Part shown: in pieces, positions 1 through 6,246 of the stretch | Layout of the letters: each line of letters opens with the position of its first letter | Numbering within the stretch: position 1 is the stretch's first letter | Assembly: GCA_947464665.1 (NCBI GenBank) | Contig: CANHXV010000041.1 | Coordinates: forward strand, 1-13,721 | Length of the DNA: 13,721 nt | Direction: 5' to 3' | From: Comamonadaceae bacterium | GTDB lineage: Bacteria > Pseudomonadota > Gammaproteobacteria > Burkholderiales > Burkholderiaceae_C | The notes under the pieces: model-generated | Databases searched by the model: none | The model's input: the letters and a program-made list of their open reading frames with translations, nothing else | Told to the model about the DNA's origin: nothing | Made by a program: the position numbers and the translations under genes

Positions 1-1056
1 CCAATTGATGAAGTCCCCCACAATCAAAAAGTAACCAGGGAAACCCATGTTCAATATGGTGTTGATCTCAAACTCTAAACGCTCTGCATAACGCGGGCGC
101 TCAGCCTCTCGCTTGGCTGCATCTGGGTATAAATGGACCAAGCGCTCCTCCAAACCTTGCACCGACAACAAGCGGAAATACTCCTCGATAGGCATCGGCT
201 TGCCATCGGCAAGGGGGGTGGGGTAATTGGGCAACTGGGGCTTGCCCAATACCAAAGAAAGGTTGCATCGCTTGGCAATTTCAACAGAGTTGGCCAAGGC
301 ACTGGGCACGTCAGAAAACAGGTCTTGCATTTCAGCAGATGACTTGAAGTACTGATCACGTGTGAACTTGCGAACACGGCGCTGATTGCCCAAGATCTCG
401 CCTTCAGAAATACACACCCGCGCTTCGTGAGATTCGTAATCGTCTTGTGTCAAAAACTGAACAGGGTGCGTAGCCACCACAGGCAAGCTCAAACGTGAGG
501 CCAGCTTGACTGCAGCCACCACATGGGCGTTGTCTTCGGGCCGTCCTGCGCGCTGCAGCTCCAAATAAAAACGATGCGTAAAAATAGAAGCCAGTTGCAA
601 AGCTATTTCTGCTGCACGCGAGGTGTCGCCCTGCATCAAAGCCTGGCCGACAGGTCCGGCTTGGGCGCCAGACAAAAGAATCAAACCTTCTGACAATTCT
701 TGCAGCCACGCCAGTTTGACCACTGCATTGTTCTTCACCAAGTTTTGCGTCCACGCGCGCGCCAGTAGCTCAGACAAGTTCAAATAGCCCTTTGGGCTTT
801 GAACCAACACCATGACCCGCGACAAAGCAAGGGGATCTACACCCAGACCTTCCAAGAAAATTTCAGCGCCCAAAATGGGTTGAACACCCTTGCCGCGGGC
901 AGCCTTGTAAAACTTGATGGCGCCAAACAAATTGCTCAGGTCTGTGATGGCCAAGGCCGGCTGCTGATCGTCAGCCGCAGCCTGCACCACATCGTCAATG
1001 CGACAGGTGGAATCGACGATCGAAAATTCGGAATGGAGGCGCAAATGGACAAACAT
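1..1056 (-). CDS. dnaE: DNA polymerase III subunit alpha, N-terminal part (3' end outside window)
   Basis: Catalytic alpha subunit of the replicative DNA polymerase, acting with the epsilon proofreader and the beta clamp. The 352 visible codons run from the start to a GYFLIVGDFINW block at the window edge. They cover the PHP domain (HLRLHSEFS at residues 4-12, ALAITDLSNLFG at 34-45) and the start of the polymerase core (HEARVCISEGEILGN region, then QLPNYPTP). In catalytically active PHP domains the second block usually reads TDHGN; here it is TDLSN. The PHP is therefore probably a degenerate, structural one as in E. coli, with proofreading left to DnaQ. The ATG at 1056 is chosen because no in-frame ATG, GTG or TTG lies shortly upstream and FVHLRLHSEFS is the usual N terminus. 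There is no Shine-Dalgarno; a TACAAT hexamer ends 6 nt before the ATG. It diverges from trhO. The identification is firm; the full protein should be about 1,150-1,180 aa. Confidence 0.97.
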   Translation of the reverse strand, partial: MFVHLRLHSEFSIVDSTCRIDDVVQAAADDQQPALAITDLSNLFGAIKFYKAARGKGVQPILGAEIFLEGLGVDPLALSRVMVLVQSPKGYLNLSELLARAWTQNLVKNNAVVKLAWLQELSEGLILLSGAQAGPVGQALMQGDTSRAAEIALQLASIFTHRFYLELQRAGRPEDNAHVVAAVKLASRLSLPVVATHPVQFLTQDDYESHEARVCISEGEILGNQRRVRKFTRDQYFKSSAEMQDLFSDVPSALANSVEIAKRCNLSLVLGKPQLPNYPTPLADGKPMPIEEYFRLLSVQGLEERLVHLYPDAAKREAERPRYAERLEFEINTILNMGFPGYFLIVGDFINW

Positions 1057-1101
1057 AGGCCCATTGTAGAAGCTGCCTAGGATGTTTTCTACAATAGGGG
1101 G
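1057..1101. promoter_or_regulatory. Divergent dnaE/trhO promoter region with mirrored -10 boxes
   Basis: The whole 45-bp spacer between dnaE and trhO. It holds a perfect 9-bp inverted repeat, ATTGTAGAA (1063-1071) and TTCTACAAT (1087-1095), 15 bp apart, with a CCTAGG palindrome (1076-1081) almost at its centre. Each outer end is a TACAAT -10-like hexamer: minus strand 1068-1063 for dnaE, plus strand 1090-1095 for trhO. Each is followed by exactly 6 nt and then the start codon. At 17-bp spacing no good -35 is seen on either side, since each -35 zone falls on the opposite -10. Inferred role: two overlapping promoters making leaderless transcripts; the dyad could also bind a regulator. Confidence 0.6.
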
Positions 1102-1857
1102 GTGAACAAAATTCTGAATATTTCCAGCTACAAGTTCGTCCCACTGCCCGACGCGGAAGAACTTCGGCCGCTACTCCTTCAGCGCTGCGTCGGCCGCGAC
1201 CTGAAAGGTACGATTTTGCTAGCCTCAGAAGGGATTAATTTATTTTTAGCAGGCCCTGCCGAGGCTGTCAGAGATTTTGTGTCTGAACTCCATACAGATT
1301 CTAGGTTTTCCGACATCGAGCCCAAAGAAAGTTGGTCAGAAGAGCCACCCTTCAAAAAAATGTTGGTCAAGGTGAAGGGTGAAATCATTCGGATGAACCA
1401 CCCCACCATTCGCCCGGCAGAAGGCCGCGCCCCAGCGGTCACGCCCGCCACAGCCAAACGCTGGCTGGATCAGGGTTTTGACGACAACGGTCGGCCGGTG
1501 GTCATTTTGGACACCCGCAACGACTACGAGGTAGACGAAGGCACTTTCAAGGGCGCCATTGATTGGCGTTTAAGCAAGTTCACTGAATTTCCCGCTGCCC
1601 TCATGGCGCACAAAAATGAGCTTCAAGACAAAACCATCATCAGTTTTTGTACAGGTGGCATTCGCTGCGAAAAAGCAGCCATCTTCATGCAACAAAACGG
1701 CCTCCCCCACACCTACCAGTTAGAGGGTGGCATTTTGAAATACTTCGAAGAAACCGACGGCGCTCACTACGAAGGTAGCTGCTTCGTGTTTGACGAGCGC
1801 CGCGCTGTTGACATCGAATTAGAAAGCTTGAAGCCCAAAAGCATTGAAGCCCACTGA
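1102..1857 (+). CDS. trhO: tRNA uridine-34 hydroxylase TrhO, rhodanese-fold (YceA family)
   Basis: In E. coli TrhO hydroxylates U34 of certain tRNAs to 5-hydroxyuridine with O2, the first step to cmo5U/mcmo5U wobble bases. The protein is 251 aa. Residues 1-95 form the UPF0176 N-terminal domain (LKGTILLASEGINLFLAG). The rhodanese domain follows: ILDTRNDYEV around 135-144 and the active loop SFCTGGIRCEK at 181-191, with catalytic Cys183 and a second Cys at 189 as in the family. It is about 100 residues shorter than E. coli YceA (about 350), lacking the longer N-terminal and C-terminal extensions. The start is GTG at 1102: an in-frame TAG lies at 1078-1080 and no other ATG, GTG or TTG occurs before ILNISSYKFV, so the start is essentially forced. 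No spaced Shine-Dalgarno is present; AGGGGG abuts the GTG directly. The substrate in this organism is inferred from homology. Confidence 0.93.
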   Translation: MNKILNISSYKFVPLPDAEELRPLLLQRCVGRDLKGTILLASEGINLFLAGPAEAVRDFVSELHTDSRFSDIEPKESWSEEPPFKKMLVKVKGEIIRMNHPTIRPAEGRAPAVTPATAKRWLDQGFDDNGRPVVILDTRNDYEVDEGTFKGAIDWRLSKFTEFPAALMAHKNELQDKTIISFCTGGIRCEKAAIFMQQNGLPHTYQLEGGILKYFEETDGAHYEGSCFVFDERRAVDIELESLKPKSIEAH

Positions 1858-1872
1858 AGGGCTTCAAAATTT
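1844..1872 (+). terminator. Terminator-like hairpin over the trhO stop codon
   Basis: A perfect 9-bp stem, TTGAAGCCC (1844-1852) and GGGCTTCAA (1859-1867), with a 6-nt loop ACTGAA that contains the trhO TGA (1855-1857). On the plus strand it is followed by AATTTC, a weak U-run. On the minus strand it is followed by TGCTTTT, so it could also end the flavodoxin transcript, which stops at 1905. Sited between convergent genes it is best read as a modest, perhaps bidirectional, terminator. Confidence 0.55.
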
Positions 1873-1904
1873 CATCCTAAGCAGCCACGCAGACTGCACA
1901 AAAT

Positions 1905-2438
1905 TCAGCTGCGCAATTTAGCAGCCATTGCAGCCACTCGCTCACCATAGGCTTTGGCCGTGTCCAAGTCGCCTTGTGGAATTTCTTCAGCTGGGCTCGT
2001 AGGACCTACTTGCGCCATCACACCCGAGTTGGAACCAATGCGGTTGACGTTGCCGTCATTCAGTGACGGCTGACCTACCCAAATCATGGCTTGCTGCATG
2101 GCCAAGGTAATAAAGTATTGAAGCGTGGACAACTTGTCGCCGCTTGGGCTGGCTGAGATGGTAAAACCGCCGGCCACTTTGTCTTTCCATGCTGAGGTGA
2201 ACCAGCGCTTAGAGGATGCATCGGCAAATTTCTTGAACTGCCAAGAAGCCATGCCCATGTAAGTGGGTGAACCAAAAATGATGGCGTCAGCGGCATCCAA
2301 AGTGTCCCAGTCAGCATCGGCAATGTTGCCGTCGGCATCGATGGCAATCAATGCGGCATTGGCGCCTTGAGCCACAAACTGCGCGACGCGTTGCGTGTGA
2401 CCATAACCTGAGTGATAAATAACAACTGTTTTAGCCAT
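1905..2438 (-). CDS. Flavodoxin-family FMN protein / NAD(P)H-dependent FMN reductase (WrbA-like)
   Basis: A 177-aa flavodoxin-fold protein, probably an FMN-binding quinone or electrophile reductase in the cytoplasm. The N terminus TVVIYHSGYGHTQRVAQ (residues 4-20) is the first beta strand plus phosphate-binding loop. GSPTYMGMASWQFKKFAD is the second FMN loop, typical of the WrbA/NADPH-dependent FMN reductase group. At 177 aa it is slightly shorter than WrbA (about 198), so I do not use the wrbA symbol. The start at 2438 is chosen over an upstream in-frame ATG at 2477 because AAGGAG lies 7 nt before it and the longer form would add a non-homologous hydrophobic leader. It lies 39 bp downstream of pirin on the same strand, so the two are likely co-transcribed. 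The exact substrate cannot be read from the sequence. Confidence 0.85.
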   Translation of the reverse strand: MAKTVVIYHSGYGHTQRVAQFVAQGANAALIAIDADGNIADADWDTLDAADAIIFGSPTYMGMASWQFKKFADASSKRWFTSAWKDKVAGGFTISASPSGDKLSTLQYFITLAMQQAMIWVGQPSLNDGNVNRIGSNSGVMAQVGPTSPAEEIPQGDLDTAKAYGERVAAMAAKLRS

Positions 2439-2454
2439 GAGAGAACTCCTTAGA

Positions 2455-2481
2455 ATTATAAAATTACAGCATCTCAATCAA
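2455..2481 (-). promoter_or_regulatory. Possible internal promoter before the flavodoxin gene
   Basis: On the minus strand a perfect TATAAT (2460-2455) is preceded, after a short 15-bp spacer, by TTGATT (2481-2476), which overlaps the pirin stop codon. A transcript from here would start near 2448, just above the AAGGAG of the flavodoxin gene. The -10 is consensus, but the spacing is suboptimal and the region is AT-rich, so this is tentative. If real, the flavodoxin could be made without pirin. Confidence 0.3.
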
Positions 2482-3182
2482 TGAGAAGCCAAGTCAAAAA
2501 CCAAGACCTCGGCATCGATGCCATGGGTCAGTTCAAGATTCGTTTCAGCTTGAATAAGCGCAGCATCGCCACCCTTCAAAGCTTGCCCATTCACTTGCAA
2601 CTCGCCGCGAATGAGGTGCACATATGCTTTGCGTGCAGGATTCAAAGCAATGGCTGCACGCTCGGCACCTTCCAATAAACCTGCATACACCGTGGCATCA
2701 GCAGAAATTTTCACAGCATCACCTTCGCCTTGGAGCGATGCCACCACCTTCAAGGCGCCGCGTTTGCTAGCTTGTGGCACGGTCTTTTGCTCATAGCCAG
2801 GCTCAATGCCCAGCACATTGGGCTCAATCCAAATTTGGAAGAAGTGAGTGGCTTGCCCCGCAGCATGATTGAACTCGCTGTGCATCACACCTTTGCCTGC
2901 GCTCATGCGTTGCACATCGCCAGGGGGGATGCCCTTGACGTTGCCCATGCTGTCCTTGTGAGCCAAATTACCAGACAAGACATAGCTGATGATTTCCATG
3001 TCCTTGTGGCCATGGGTGCCAAAGCCCGTGCCAGGCGCGATCCGGTCTTCGTTGATCACTCGCAAGTTGCCCCAACCCATGAAGGCGGGGTCGTAATAGC
3101 CGGCAAATGAAAAACTGTGAAAGGATTTGAGCCAGCCGTGATCGGCATAACCACGCTCAGCGGATCGGCGGATTTGAATCAT
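2478..3182 (-). CDS. Pirin family protein (cupin; YhhW/quercetin 2,3-dioxygenase type)
   Basis: A 234-aa bicupin of the pirin family. The N-terminal cupin motif GTHGHKDMEIISYVLSG starts at about residue 55. The metal-site residues fall at His57, His59, His101 and Glu103, matching the numbering known for E. coli YhhW, which has quercetin 2,3-dioxygenase activity in vitro. The GVMHSEFN block is at 98-105. The C-terminal cupin (about 120-234) is more divergent, as is usual. The ATG at 3182 has a short AAGG Shine-Dalgarno 7 nt upstream and begins with the typical MIQIRRSAERG. It is the first gene of a probable two-gene operon with the flavodoxin and is divergent from a LysR regulator, which suggests control of both by that regulator. 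The physiological substrate is unknown; flavonoid, quinone or redox-signal handling are the usual proposals. Confidence 0.93.
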   Translation of the reverse strand: MIQIRRSAERGYADHGWLKSFHSFSFAGYYDPAFMGWGNLRVINEDRIAPGTGFGTHGHKDMEIISYVLSGNLAHKDSMGNVKGIPPGDVQRMSAGKGVMHSEFNHAAGQATHFFQIWIEPNVLGIEPGYEQKTVPQASKRGALKVVASLQGEGDAVKISADATVYAGLLEGAERAAIALNPARKAYVHLIRGELQVNGQALKGGDAALIQAETNLELTHGIDAEVLVFDLASH

Positions 3183-3219
3183 GACTTACCTTGTAGATCG
3201 AAAGATGCAATGCCTGAAC

Positions 3220-3283
3220 TTTAAATTCCAATGGTTTAAATTAAATGATCTTAATTTGCAGTTATCATTCAAATTATTTGAAT
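3220..3283. promoter_or_regulatory. Candidate LysR operator region between pirin and lysR
   Basis: The 107-bp spacer (3183-3289) is much more AT-rich than the flanking genes. It holds two perfect dyads: AAATTAA-ATGATC-TTAATTT (3238-3257) and ATTCAAAT-T-ATTTGAAT (3267-3283). The second contains the symmetric T-N11-A (3269 to 3281) expected of a LysR-family box. It ends 6 bp before the chosen lysR ATG, a position suited to autoregulation. TTTAAATT also occurs twice, 15 bp apart (3220-3227 and 3235-3242). Binding by the adjacent LysR protein is inferred from these dyads and the divergent layout. Confidence 0.5.
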
Positions 3284-3289
3284 TATAAA

Positions 3290-4234
3290 ATGCCCCCCTC
3301 CCCCCGTGACCTGCTCACCCCCGACGCCCTCAGCATGCTGTTGGCCATTGAAGAAACCGGCAGTTTTGCGGCTACCGCCAGGCAACGCGGCTTGGTACCC
3401 AGCGCACTGACCTATCGAGTCCGGCAAATTGAAGATGCCTTGGATGTGCTCCTATTTGACAGAAGCAGCCGTCAAGCCAAGCCCACAGAGGCTGGCAAGG
3501 AATTGCTCCGGGAGGGCAAGCGCCTGCTTCAAGATGTGAATGCACTGGCCAACCGCGTCAAGCGTGTGGCCACTGGGTGGGAGTCTGTTTTCACCGTAGC
3601 AATTGACAGCATCATCTCTCGTTCAGTGGTCATGGAGTTGTGCGAAGGCTTTCTTGCAAATAGCCCTCCAACAAGACTGCGTATCCGCTACGAAACCCTA
3701 TCGGGCACCCTGGCCGCCCTCAAATCAGGTCAAGCCGACTTGGCGATTGGTGTCTTCATGACGCCTGGCAGCCATGCCGAGTTATTGCATGAAAGCTTGG
3801 GCCAAGTCAGTTTTGTTTATGCCGTGGCGCCGCACCACCCTTTGGCCAATGCGCCAGAACCTCTCAACGACGCCCTGATTCAGCAACACCGCGCCGTGGC
3901 CGTGGCAGATTCGATACCGCGCGGCGAAGGCGTCACCATTGGGCTGTTGGGCGGTCAAGATGTCTTGACAGTGCCCGACATGCCTAGCAAATTGGAAGCA
4001 CAACTTAGAGGACTGGGCGGCGGGTTCTTGCCAGAAAGCTTAGCCAAGCCTTATTTAGAGACTGGCCGCCTGGTAGCCAAAAAAGTCAGCCGCATTCAGC
4101 GCATCAGCACCGTCGAATATGCTTGGCGAAATCCCCATGGCAAAAACATCGGCCATGCATTAAGTTGGTGGTTGTTACAGCTGAATCAAGACAGAACCAA
4201 ACAAGCATTGCTCCAACCCCACCATCGCGTGTAG
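3290..4234 (+). CDS. LysR family transcriptional regulator
   Basis: A 314-aa LysR-type regulator. The winged helix-turn-helix occupies about residues 10-68, with the helix-turn-helix at SFAATARQRGLVPSALTYRV (26-45) followed by RQIEDALDVLLFDRS. The co-inducer domain of periplasmic-binding fold fills about 95-300. The ATG at 3290 gives the usual N terminus (DLLTPDALSMLLAIEETGSF). An in-frame ATG at 3245 would add 15 residues and lies inside one of the upstream dyads, so I reject it. Neither start has a clear Shine-Dalgarno. It is divergent from pirin and flavodoxin, its probable targets, and its stop lies 9 nt before the FAD oxidoreductase gene. The co-inducer is unknown; a quinone or electrophile is a guess from the neighbours. 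Confidence 0.92.
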   Translation: MPPSPRDLLTPDALSMLLAIEETGSFAATARQRGLVPSALTYRVRQIEDALDVLLFDRSSRQAKPTEAGKELLREGKRLLQDVNALANRVKRVATGWESVFTVAIDSIISRSVVMELCEGFLANSPPTRLRIRYETLSGTLAALKSGQADLAIGVFMTPGSHAELLHESLGQVSFVYAVAPHHPLANAPEPLNDALIQQHRAVAVADSIPRGEGVTIGLLGGQDVLTVPDMPSKLEAQLRGLGGGFLPESLAKPYLETGRLVAKKVSRIQRISTVEYAWRNPHGKNIGHALSWWLLQLNQDRTKQALLQPHHRV

Positions 4235-4243
4235 AGTAGCCCT
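4232..4243 (+). promoter_or_regulatory. TANNNT-N6 start-proximal -10-like box before the FAD oxidoreductase
   Basis: TAGAGT (4232-4237) overlaps the lysR TAG stop and is followed by exactly 6 nt (AGCCCT) and the ATG at 4244. No Shine-Dalgarno is visible in this 9-nt junction. The geometry equals that at dnaE and trhO and fits a leaderless transcript, but TAGAGT is a poor -10 match and no -35 was found. A chance hit is possible. Confidence 0.3.
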
Positions 4244-5308
4244 ATGACAAAAACAAACACTCAGACAAAACCCGTTCAAAATTTTGCCATCATTGGTGCC
4301 GGCATGGCTGGCATTGCCTGCGCGCGCACCTTGATACAAGCCGGCCATCGTGTGACCGTTTTCGAAAAAAGCAAAGGTGCCAGTGGCCGAATTTCCACTC
4401 GGTCTTCGAACTACGGCAGCTTCGATCATGGTGCGCAGTATTTCACTGTGCGTGACTCTCGCTTTGCGCAAGCTCTGGCCACCACGCCCAACATTTGTAA
4501 ACCATGGAGTGCCAATGCCGTTCGCGTATTAGACGCCATGGGCCGCGTGGTGGAGGCTGCACGCAACACCCATGACAAGCACTGGGTTGCCACACCCGGG
4601 ATGAACGCCCTGGTCAGAGCTTGGGCTCAGCCTTTAATTCAGACTGATACCATCCACCTTGAATCGAAGGTGTTCAAAATTGAACGCGACACCTTGCATC
4701 CTGAACTCTGGCAACTGCACAGCGAAGAACCCGAAGGTGCTCAATCTGTGTTCAGCGGATTCAACCAAGTCTTACTTGCCATTCCTTCCGATCAAGCCAT
4801 TGACCTGCTTCGCACCTCCAAAATCAAAATGGAAAACGCCACTGATTTAAGCAAGGTGCAAGTAGCCCCTTGCTGGACCCTCATGGTGGCCTTTCCGAAT
4901 GCAGCTCAACCAGGTCTCATCACCTTGGGACCGCAGTGGAATGCCGCACGCAGCGTGCATCATCGCGTAGCGTGGTTAGCCCGTGAATCATCCAAACCAG
5001 GTCGCGAACAGGTAGAGCGCTGGACCGTTCAAGCCAGTGCGGCGTGGTCGCAAGAACATTTAGAAGATGCACCCGATCGCGTTCAAGCCAAATTGCTCAA
5101 AGCATTTTCGGAAATCACTGGCATTCGCGCCACGCCAGCGCACGCAGAAGTGCACCGATGGCGTTATGCCAAAACGCTTCAACCCTTGGGTGCCACACAC
5201 ATGCTTAGCAAAAGACAAGGCATCGGTTTGTGCGGCGATTGGTGCTTGGGTCACCGCGTGGAAGATGCGTTCATTTCCGGTTTGGAACTGGCGCTTGCAG
5301 CACTTTGA
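4244..5308 (+). CDS. FAD/NAD(P)-dependent oxidoreductase, renalase/amine-oxidase-like (COG3380 type)
   Basis: A 354-aa flavoprotein. The N-terminal Rossmann fold has FAIIGAGMAGIACARTL (residues 14-30), with Gly18, Gly20 and Gly23, and an acidic residue (Glu41) at the end of the second strand to bind the ADP ribose. GASGRISTR (45-53) and DHGAQYFTVR (61-70) are the blocks typical of the renalase-like FAD group. The C-terminal GLCGDWCLGHRVEDAFISG is the second FAD contact, near the end as expected. No signal peptide is seen, so it should be cytoplasmic. The substrate is unknown; members are annotated only as FAD-dependent oxidoreductases. It lies 9 nt after lysR and 5 nt before gluQ, inside a compact plus-strand string. 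Its junction with lysR has no Shine-Dalgarno. Confidence 0.85.
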   Translation: MTKTNTQTKPVQNFAIIGAGMAGIACARTLIQAGHRVTVFEKSKGASGRISTRSSNYGSFDHGAQYFTVRDSRFAQALATTPNICKPWSANAVRVLDAMGRVVEAARNTHDKHWVATPGMNALVRAWAQPLIQTDTIHLESKVFKIERDTLHPELWQLHSEEPEGAQSVFSGFNQVLLAIPSDQAIDLLRTSKIKMENATDLSKVQVAPCWTLMVAFPNAAQPGLITLGPQWNAARSVHHRVAWLARESSKPGREQVERWTVQASAAWSQEHLEDAPDRVQAKLLKAFSEITGIRATPAHAEVHRWRYAKTLQPLGATHMLSKRQGIGLCGDWCLGHRVEDAFISGLELALAAL

Positions 5309-5313
5309 TTTGA

Positions 5314-6237
5314 ATGGTTCGCGGTAGATTTGCACCCTCCCCTACGGGTGCCCTGCACGCTGGCTCACTGGTGGCCGCACTTGCCAGTTGGCTAGACGCT
5401 CGGGCATTGCAAGGCGAATGGCTGGTGCGCATTGAAGATATTGATGGTCCTCGTTGCATAGAAGGTGCTGCTGCCAACATCCTTCAGCAATTAGCGTTGT
5501 GCGGTCTGCATCCAGATGGCGAGGTGCTTTATCAATCAAGTCGGAACAACATCTACCAACAGGCTCTCAATCAGCTCATTGGCAGAGGCTTGGCATACCC
5601 CTGCGCTTGTACGCGCAAAGAAATTGAAGAGCATCAAGCGTCTTTAGGCTGGAGCTTGGCAAGACATCAAACAGCGGTCTATCCTGGTACTTGTAAATCT
5701 GGCTTAAACGGCAAGGCCGCTAGAGCTTGGCGCTTCAATGTCTCCCAATGGAGCAAGCTGCGCGGCTCCCCCGAAGTTCATTGGATCGATCGTCGTCTAG
5801 GTACTCAATTGCAAAATGTTCAAGATGAGGTCGGCGACTTTGTTGTCAAGCGCGCAGACGGTATGTGGGCTTATCAACTGGCTGTGGTGGTTGATGATGC
5901 CGAACAAGGCATCACGCATGTGGTGCGCGGCGAAGACCTCACAGACAACACTGCGCGACAATTTTTACTCCAAGAAGCATTGGGCTTTGCACATCCTCAC
6001 TACATGCACACACCATTGGTATTGGGCGCTAACGGTGAAAAGTTATCAAAGCAAAATGAGGCCAAAGTTTTGGATTTGAGTTCGTCAAAAGCTATTTGCT
6101 TTGCCATGCAGGCTGCGGCAAGCACCTTGGGTTTGAGCGCCCTTGCTCAGCCTGCCAACGCTTCGGTTGCCCTAGATGAAGCTCTAAATATTTGGACACA
6201 GGAATGGTCACAGCGGTATGTGCGCGCCAAGCCTTAA
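5314..6237 (+). CDS. gluQ: Glutamyl-Q tRNA(Asp) synthetase
   Basis: A 307-aa truncated paralogue of glutamyl-tRNA synthetase that activates glutamate and attaches it to the queuosine at position 34 of tRNA-Asp. The class I signatures are FAPSPTGALHAGS (residues 6-18, HIGH-like) and GEKLSKQN (241-248, KMSKS-like). The zinc site is Cys97-Ala-Cys99, Tyr123 and Cys127, the C-X-C...Y-X3-C pattern of the family. The protein ends soon after the catalytic core and lacks the anticodon-binding domain of GltX, which separates GluQ from true GluRS. The ATG at 5314 lies 5 nt after the oxidoreductase stop, with no clear Shine-Dalgarno, so translational coupling is likely. trmB follows 9 nt downstream. Confidence 0.95.
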   Translation: MVRGRFAPSPTGALHAGSLVAALASWLDARALQGEWLVRIEDIDGPRCIEGAAANILQQLALCGLHPDGEVLYQSSRNNIYQQALNQLIGRGLAYPCACTRKEIEEHQASLGWSLARHQTAVYPGTCKSGLNGKAARAWRFNVSQWSKLRGSPEVHWIDRRLGTQLQNVQDEVGDFVVKRADGMWAYQLAVVVDDAEQGITHVVRGEDLTDNTARQFLLQEALGFAHPHYMHTPLVLGANGEKLSKQNEAKVLDLSSSKAICFAMQAAASTLGLSALAQPANASVALDEALNIWTQEWSQRYVRAKP

Positions 6238-6246
6238 AATCAGCAC
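6235..6246 (+). promoter_or_regulatory. TANNNT-N6 start-proximal -10-like box before trmB
   Basis: TAAAAT (6235-6240) overlaps the gluQ TAA stop and is followed by exactly 6 nt (CAGCAC) and the trmB ATG at 6247. TAAAAT matches TATAAT at five of six positions. There is no Shine-Dalgarno in the junction and no good -35 at 16-18 bp. The arrangement fits a leaderless trmB transcript starting within the operon. Confidence 0.4.

Noticed and set aside
404..1080. Open frames on both strands across the dnaE region
   Set aside because: The uninterrupted minus-strand frame with clear DnaE motifs explains the region; the others are in alternative frames.
1063..1095. The dnaE/trhO dyad as a LexA (SOS) operator
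   Set aside because: The arms do not contain CTGT-N8-ACAG; the match to two opposed -10 boxes explains the symmetry better.
2439..2477. In-frame ATG extending the flavodoxin by 13 residues upstream
   Set aside because: The extension MRCCNFIILRSSL is not flavodoxin-like, and a good AAGGAG sits before the inner ATG at 2438.
3245..3289. Earlier ATG for lysR at 3245
   Set aside because: It lies within a dyad, has no Shine-Dalgarno, and adds residues before the usual LysR N terminus.
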